Below, piece by piece: positions 57,301-64,000 of a DNA stretch of 64,000 nt. Source of the stretch: Caenorhabditis remanei (taxonomy: Eukaryota; Nematoda; Chromadorea; Rhabditida; Rhabditidae); NCBI RefSeq assembly GCF_010183535.1, contig NC_071329.1:9486001-9550000 (forward strand), in the 5' to 3' direction. Below the pieces are notes generated by a model that searched no databases, was not told the origin of the DNA, and was given only the letters and a program-made list of their open reading frames with translations. A program made the translations under genes and the position numbers. The stretch's first letter is position 1. Every line of letters starts with the position of its first letter.

Positions 57301-59722
57301 GTTAAAATCTTTTCAAGAGCCGACGTTTCCTGCGATGGCGGTCTCCACATCTCCACTCAAATGCTCACCTTGTTTGCATCCGGAAAATTGTCGTAAAACA
57401 TGGCTTCTCTCCCTATTTTATTCTATGTTCATACTAGGTGGTCACTTTTTATTGCCGTACGAAGCAGGCGTGTCCCATTTCTTTTTTACTCAAAGCCGAC
57501 ATTGGAAATCTCACGCTTTACTGTGCGAAAAGCACTCTTTTTGAATTTCTCTCTGTTGACTTTTTACTTCAAAGTTCAAATTCCATATACATTAATCACT
57601 CACGATAAGCTTTATGAACACCTGTCGTCTTGCAAAAACGAGCAGACAATTGATTAATGTATTCGTTATATCGTTGTAAAGTGTTCGGAGATGAGTACAT
57701 TCGTCTTTTGAACACCAAAGAAAACATGATTTTCATTTTATTCTTGTGACTCAGTGGCCATCTGTAACAAACGAATTTCGTTATGTTGTCTATGTTCTCT
57801 ATCTCTCACAACCATATTTTTGCCAAAAATTTTGGAAACATTCGTTCTGTTCACAGCTCTATAGTGTTTAGCAACTGTCCACTGCATATTTTCTCCTGGG
57901 ACATCGTCTCGTCTTCCCACTCATCTAGTTTGAGAAGGAAAGTACAATCTCCTGTAATTAAGGTGTATGGGATTATGATTAATATCATAATACTTACAAT
58001 CGTATAACCGGAAGTGAGATTTTCTATATATCTCATATTCCAATTGGTACTCTAATCTCTTCCCAGGTGTCATGATGATCTGCTCAATCTTTCATCGATA
58101 ACTCTTTCTCTGGATCGGTTTCCCAGCCAATTTGGCAACAGACGGCAGTCTATATCCGTTTCTGTCAGTCAGTTACTAATCTCTCTTCAAAATTTACGAC
58201 TTCCCTACCAGCAGACTGTTCTCATAATAGAGTATCTACAAAGACCAATCTCTTTTGTGAAATAAATGAGAGAAAAAAGAAATCTTTTAATAAAAGATCG
58301 TAACCCTTGATAACCTTTCATAATGGTGGTAATTTGACCCTATAATTGTTCATCACCTCTTTTTCTCTCCTATCATCCAACCCGACACCACAATTGTCTC
58401 TGTAGTGTGAGCTGAATGTTCTAGATTTTGAAGCGATAGGGATGTGCCAATTTATCTTCGCAATCACCCTCTCCGCGGGTTTTCGTGTTTACAACCAGAT
58501 CGGCCACCTAATCTGACATGTAGTTAATTCATTTCGAATGGTATTATGTTTCTTTGTCTTGACCATTGTACCTATTTCGAAATGTATTCTTTCCTTTTCA
58601 TTATTTTCCTTACCTCCCATGAATACCTCCGAGTGTCCATTTCCATAAGCAAATACAGTTATCATCTTTGTTTTCTCTTCCTTTTCCCTCTCTATTCCTC
58701 CCTTTCGCTTCTTTTGCCCTTTATGACTCCAAGTGCACACCACTGACTCAATTTCCTCTTTTGAAAATGTGCCAGAAAAAACTGTAAAATCGGTGAATCA
58801 TTTCCCGGCGGTTTCCCGTCTTTATGAAAAAAAACAACGACTGTAGGTGGATGTTTTGATTCATTTTCCATTGGTACCACAAAATCAATCAATTTTTAAA
58901 CGATACACTCCTCTATGTTTCTAGCTATGATTCATTCATTCCCTTATGTTTGTCTCTGAAGAAAATATTCGAGATCATTCGGCTTCTCGAAAAGTGACCG
59001 TACAAATGGCCATGTCCTTTCTTATTTGTTTTTGAAACTCTGTCAAGGGCCCAAATGCCAGATGTTCGTGAAAACTACTATCATCACTTTTCCCGAACAA
59101 TCGGTTCTGCTTCTGAAACATTCATAACTGTTATATGTGCGTTTCTCATCTAAATCACAAGTTAAATAATTCAAATTTTCAAGAAGTGAAAGAAGAAGAA
59201 CTGTTATTGCTCGAAGTTTCACCTATTGATTTCAACAGTCGATTGAATGGATGATTCCTTTTTCTCTTCTGAAAAGTGATTGCATTACGACATATAATCC
59301 CACAAGTAATCTTCTTTCCCATTTTCTTTTGTTTCCTTGCACCTGCATTCTCCAATGAGAAACTGTTCTCTAATGACACTTTGGCTCCCGTGAGAACAGT
59401 TTCCACGACTGTCACTTTTTGACAGGTATCTTTTGTATCTGTTATGTTTCCCACGTCATTAGAGCCCAGATGGTTTCCCTCACGTGGCATGAGTCGAAAA
59501 CTGACGCCCCGCCCATTCTTGCTGCCCCTCCTCCTCGGTCGGCTGTCCACCCGTTGTTCTTGTCCCCTCCGCCAATCTCCTCGTACTCTCTGTGTTCAGC
59601 TTTCTCTTGTGTCGCCCTGTTCCACCTTTTATCGTTTCACATTTATATATTTTTTGAAATTAATATTCAGAAAGTTTCATTTTCAGGAAACTAACACCAG
59701 ACGAACACAATAGTATGCACTG
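54309..59722. promoter_or_regulatory. 5.4-kb upstream region of lat-1
   Basis: No coding gene found. At about 54490-54701 there is a GC-richer block (with GCGCGCGCCC) that ends in a good donor (CAACCA then GTAAGC at 54702). This could be a distal 5' untranslated exon. Just before the coding start there is a second GC-rich, pyrimidine-rich block (59505-59640) and an acceptor TTTTCAG ending at 59687. Many frames in between reflect pyrimidine-rich sequence. Confidence 0.45.
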
Positions 59723-59723
59723 A
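59715..59723 (+). promoter_or_regulatory. Two-codon upstream ORF overlapping the lat-1 start
   Basis: After the acceptor, the leader contains ATG CAC TGA at 59715-59723. Its stop shares the A of the lat-1 ATG (59723-59725), forming TGATG. The leader from splice site to main ATG is only about 35 nt. Confidence 0.6.
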
Positions 59724-62710
59724 TGCGACGAAATAAATCGACTAATTCGTGCCTTTTGACATTGTTGGCAACATGTCTTCTGACAGTCGGTTCAACTTCT
59801 GCTTTAAACAAACCGACAACGGATAAGTATGGTGAGTTTTTGATAGCTTTTTTCAAAAATTAAAAATTAATCGATCGCTTTACGATCCAGAATTACTTTT
59901 TAAAATTTCTTATTGAAGCCTAGGGAATGTCAACTATATAAAATATTGTAACTTTCTCTTGGGAAGTGAAAATGTGACATAGGTTTTGGAATATTTCTTA
60001 TTCTTCTGCCTTTCACACTTGAGATCATTGCCGATTAGTTAACGATGCGCCTAGTTAACGACGCTTATTCTCTGGTTTCCGACTTCGAAGATCATGTCAT
60101 TTTCTTAATTATGCATTGCCGACACATCTCCCGAGGGACGGGAACATCCTGGTCACACTTGGTTCTGGTTGAGCCGACTTCCTGTATGCGTCCTGTGTGA
60201 CTACCACAAAAGTGTTAATCGTGCGGTGTTCGGGCGGTAGACGGGGGTCTTTGTTACGTAATGTTATCCTAGCGGTCCGGAAGTGCAAATTTCTGTGTGG
60301 ACCTCCCGGTGTGCAGGAGAGGTAACCGTCTTTCCTACTGACCTGTGCCATTGATCGAACTTGGTATTCATCGTTGTTGTGTTGGGTGGGCAAAATATAT
60401 TTATTTGTTTGGATGAGACGTCTTCGGATGTATATATTTTCAGACTAGATGAGATTAGGATAGGTGTTGAGAGAAATAGGATAGGAGAGGGGCATCCTAC
60501 GTTTTTGAGTTTCTCTCAAATTCCGAAATGGAAGTTTCTTTCCGCTTGACGGTTTTGTTTGCATTTGGGACGATGCTAACCTAGAATAGAAAAGTGTCTT
60601 TCCCCCATTTCGGACTTATTTCATTTGAATTGTTGTTTTTGGAAGTCGTCCTCCTCATCAAGCGGGTAAGGTACAACTGACCGGATTAAGGTGTTATTTG
60701 GTGGAAAAGGCACCTGTGGATCATTGCTACCACCTGCCCTTGTTATCGTCCACCAAATGGTTGTTAGATTGGTTATCCAGAAATTCATAGGGAAGAGGTA
60801 TAGATGACATTGTTGCAGCCATAATTTTGTAGGGATGCACAACAAATTAGACCACACAATACCCCGCATTGTTCTAAATCTCGCGCATTTGGTTTCATTC
60901 GTGTGTCCTCGAATTAATTTGTTCTTCTGCCATCCATCTAGTTAGAAACACATCATAGTCCTTCAATTTTCGAGTATATCCACTTCTAACTGTTTTTTAA
61001 TGTCGGCGCTGTCACAACATAGACATTGAAGTAGCCAACTGATTGATATGTTCACTAATCCATTAGGTATACAGTAAAACTTTTTGAGTTCTGATGTTGC
61101 CGACAGACTACTCATCAGACCATCAGTTTCCGAGTGGTGATCACCGATACTTTTAGTAAATACACTGAAGATGCTCCTTCCTGCTTCTTGTTGCCTCGAC
61201 CCAAACTCAAATTGAGTCAATTAGAGCAAGTAGAGAAAGATAGTAGGCGATGGCAGTACATGAAGAAAGACAGCTTGCAAAACATGCATCGTCTACAATT
61301 AGATGTTGCGGCAGATTTGGGTGATGTGGTGCACTTTTTAGCGGGAAAAACATAGAAGCACACATGGCAGTAATTTTCACAGTAGGAGGTGTCGAAAGTC
61401 AGCATATGTCGGATTCACAGATTAACACGCTGATGGATGCGGTAGCGAAAGAAATGGAAACGGAGAGTTGCACAACCTCTTTGCGGTCAGGGCTGTGTTT
61501 ATCTACACAAGAAAAAGACCCGAGATTTTATCTAGGTTCACTCTTTTTGGCGGTTATGTGCATCCACGCATCCAAACTAAGATTGGATTGATAGACAAGA
61601 AAGCGACAAGAAATTAATAGGCTGTAGACAGGCCGGCGTCAATTGTCAGTTGAAACAAAAAGAGCATAAAACCGACGGCTCTTCTCATTCTTTTTTTGGC
61701 GGCATAATATCTATAGAGCTATAATCTATCATTCATTTTGAATGCGAATGGTAATAAAAGGTGACCCAGAGGCTCTATTATTCATATGTTCATGATCCTC
61801 CGAATATCGCGGCCAATGTAATCTGAATCCGGCGTTTTAGGCAGAAACTCTATCCTCCTGTTGTTTGTTTTTGGGGTGCCCTCCGGTTGTCTTCTAACGC
61901 ATGCGAAATTCCCACAAGTTTCGTTTGTGTTTTGTTTTCGATGATGGCTTCGTCTTCTAGTTGAACACAATTTATTGAATAAAGAGGCGCCCGGTGATGA
62001 TGGAAAGAGATGTTGAAGAGCCCACTTATGACTGGTAGAGAGGGAGCACATCTCTGGATACGACACACGTAATTCGTAATTGGTATGCCAGTGTCATCGT
62101 CAGCTTCTAAACGAATTAGTCGAGACTAATTGTAAGAGCCTGTTCAATCGGTTTCCTCGTATCCTCAGTGTTATGTCAACCTGAACGTTTTCTTCCGTTT
62201 GTTAGGTGAATTGGTGTACGATTTCGGTTTGGATGGCGTAATTCCTAGTCTGATGAGGGAGATAGACTACTCGTCGCAATGAAGAGCCTGTTGTTGTACT
62301 GTTCAGTTAGAGAGCATAAGATTTAGAGAGACGATGCCTGAAACGTGAGCACGCGCTGCGCAACAGCAGACGGGAGGAAAGAAGAAGAAGAACGGTGTGC
62401 ATATGAATGAATGAAACAAACAGACGAATTTATTATTATGCAAGTCATGCTCTGCAAAAAGAAAATAGAGAAATTTTCGAAACGAAGAAAAAAGTGGGAT
62501 GTGAACTCATTTATTTTTTACAGGTACAATTTCCCATACAATTTGCGATGGAGAAGCTGCCGAGTTGAGTTGTCCTGCTGGAAAAGTTATCTCGATCGTT
62601 CTCGGTAACTACGGTAGATTCTCAGTTGCGGTGTGCTTCACTGATAGTGATGTTGTTGCATCTAACGTCAAATGCGAGAATCCGAAAACTAAGTCAATAT
62701 TGGAGAAGAA
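59723..62710 (+). CDS. lat-1: Latrophilin LAT-1, first two coding exons (partial, runs past the window)
   Basis: Exon 1 (59723-59831) encodes a signal peptide (LLTLLATCLLTVGSTSA). Exon 2 (62524-62710) encodes the start of a galactose-binding/SUEL (rhamnose-binding lectin-like) domain with TICDGEAAELSCPAG, VISIVLGNYGRFS and VAVCF. The remaining exons (rest of the lectin domain, hormone-binding and GAIN domains, seven-span region) lie beyond 64000. LAT-1 is an adhesion GPCR; in C. elegans it orients embryonic cell division planes and acts in neurons. The start matches the known MRRNK N-terminus from memory. Exon 2 ends with a GTAAGT donor, and no continuation is found by the window edge. Confidence 0.9.
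59832..62523 (+). other. Long first intron of lat-1 with an atypical GC-richer insert
   Basis: 2.7 kb. From about 60030 to 62400 the sequence is less AT-rich than other introns here and lacks homopolymer runs. It begins with a near-direct repeat (TAGTTAACGATGCGCC then TAGTTAACGACGC). Short frames on both strands show no domain, and I found no inverted ends. It may be an old insertion or a regulatory block. Confidence 0.4.
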
Positions 62711-64000
62711 GTAAGTTTTACTACTTTTATTATTCTGTGAAAGAAGGGACACTTGGGAACTATAGGTGACCTAACTAACATATTCAACGAGTTATGAATA
62801 GGTGCAAGCGCATTTGTAATAGCTTACTCACACTCTTTCGCATACTATCAATTGTTATAGTTGTCGGGGGGGACTCGTTTGTTCGGAATATTTTAAACAA
62901 GTTTACTTGACAAAGAGCTGAAGTAACAACTATAGTTTTATGTCGTGACCGCATCTTATCAGTTTTATAACTGTACGAGACCACAAGACCTTGGCAAAGA
63001 TTTATCCGTGGAAGATTAATAATTCATTCTGAATATACTAATTGAACATCCGGTCATCGAGAGATCGGTAGAATAATTCAAATTGGTACATCCTGGACGA
63101 GCAGTCACAGACAATACCGCTATAAAAATGATGATGATATTGCCTTCGTGTGCCTATTCAGTAGTCGAACAAGGTCGTATGTCATTTGTGTCCGTTTTTT
63201 CACTACAAGTAATTCTATCGAATAGAACATTCATTAGCCGACCTCCCTGACTGCCAGTTATTCTACCATTTTTCCTACCGAGATGATCACGCAAGACACC
63301 CACGGCGTGCCTTCTTGTCGAAACGCATCATTTCACACTATCAAACGACTGCCTTTCCTCTCATTTTTTGAATGAATTGAGGCCGCGATCGCTGACTGCT
63401 TTCTTCTGCAGCTGTCTCGAATATCTGTCTTCGTTCGTTGAGGAAAAGGATGAAGAATAGTAAGAAGAAAAAAGAAGGAGGGACTACTGAGTAAACGGAA
63501 ATGACTCTCGCGCCTTTCTACTGATGCTCTTCCTTCTTTGCATGAAGCAGTTTTGAGTTTAAATTCGGAATTCGACACTATAGCACGGGAAAGAGCACTA
63601 TTAGATTGATGACCAAGAAATGTGAAGAAGATTCTTTTCGAGAGCACCATATGTTGTTATAGGACCATGGGTTCCACGAGAGCAAAACAAGGGCAAAGAC
63701 ATTTATGCGTGTATTTGTTTCGGATTCTCATGGATCATCATCATTTACCAATTAGAATTAGAACGCATTCCAACTGTTTGTATCATCGCAACTAGACAGC
63801 AGCTTTCGAAATGGTTTGCAAATGAGATATGAGGCGACAGTTGTGCAAACAAAAGCAGCAGTCAATTAGCTGCGCAAACTACCTTGAAACTGGCAAGTCA
63901 AGAAGCTCCACTTTCGTTACCAACAAGAAAGTTGTATTGCTATGAACTATAGTTGCGGGGTAAACTCGACTGTACTTGGTGAAATTAGAAAGAAATCTAC
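62711..64000 (+). other. lat-1 second intron, running off the window
   Basis: No continuation of the lectin domain (expected to start at a Cys just after the splice) is visible. A block near 63280-63560 is less AT-rich but not recognisably coding. Confidence 0.5.

Noticed and set aside
59179..59713. Open frames on both strands just upstream of lat-1
   Set aside because: They lie in the GC- and pyrimidine-rich leader region. Products are Arg/Ser/Pro-rich without a domain, and they overlap the promoter and the lat-1 acceptor.
1..64000. CRISPR arrays, bacterial operons, rRNA or tRNA genes
   Set aside because: No regularly spaced repeats, Shine-Dalgarno-led gene runs or cloverleaf sequences were seen. 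The DNA is clearly nematode nuclear. A tRNA scan was not possible by eye at full sensitivity.

Overview
The window is nuclear DNA from a Caenorhabditis nematode. Genes carry many short introns with GTAAG-type donors and TTTCAG acceptors. Several start codons sit directly after a TTTCAG or TTTTAG acceptor, as expected for spliced-leader trans-splicing, and gene order is compact and mixed-strand. From memory, the order agxt-1 / oac gene / neuropeptide receptor / MPPED-like / rha-1 / ddx-19 / lat-1 matches a stretch of C. elegans chromosome II (T14D7, T07D4, B0457 clones). It is not C. elegans itself, because the LAT-1 N-terminus differs from the version I remember. No search could be run.

Layout. 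1-2420: little but a transposon inserted into an inverted copy of itself (305-2418). 2421-8450: gene-poor, with two exon-like scraps. 8451-10390 (+): a Ly6/uPAR-like GPI-anchored protein, then a four-span membrane protein. 10517-14343 (-): a 16-exon HEAT-repeat protein resembling the PP4 regulatory subunit PPP4R4. 16159-18625 (+): alanine-glyoxylate aminotransferase with both a candidate mitochondrial presequence and a peroxisomal SKL tail. 19117-21840 (-): an NRF-6/acyltransferase-3 (oac) membrane protein. 27477-28655 (-): an unrecognised 342-residue protein. 29024-30872 (-): a class A neuropeptide-type GPCR. 34341-37816 (-): an MPPED-type metallophosphoesterase with three alternative first exons. 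40436-45864 (-): a PDRG1-like prefoldin-fold protein followed by rha-1 (RNA helicase A), probably an operon. 46641-50739 (+): ddx-19 (DBP5) with a long FG/RGG-rich N-terminal extension. 50974-54300: a palindromic MITE, then a three-level nest of transposons with all target duplications readable. 59723-62710 (+), continuing past the right edge: the 5' end of the latrophilin gene lat-1.

The genes do not form one pathway. The themes that stand out are mRNA export and RNA helicase function (rha-1, ddx-19), PP4 regulation, glyoxylate metabolism with dual targeting, and neuronal receptors (GPCR, latrophilin). All exon boundaries were read by eye from reading frame and splice consensus. In each complete gene model the exon lengths sum to a multiple of three, with one exception: the PDRG1-like gene, which has an apparent frameshift in its last exon.
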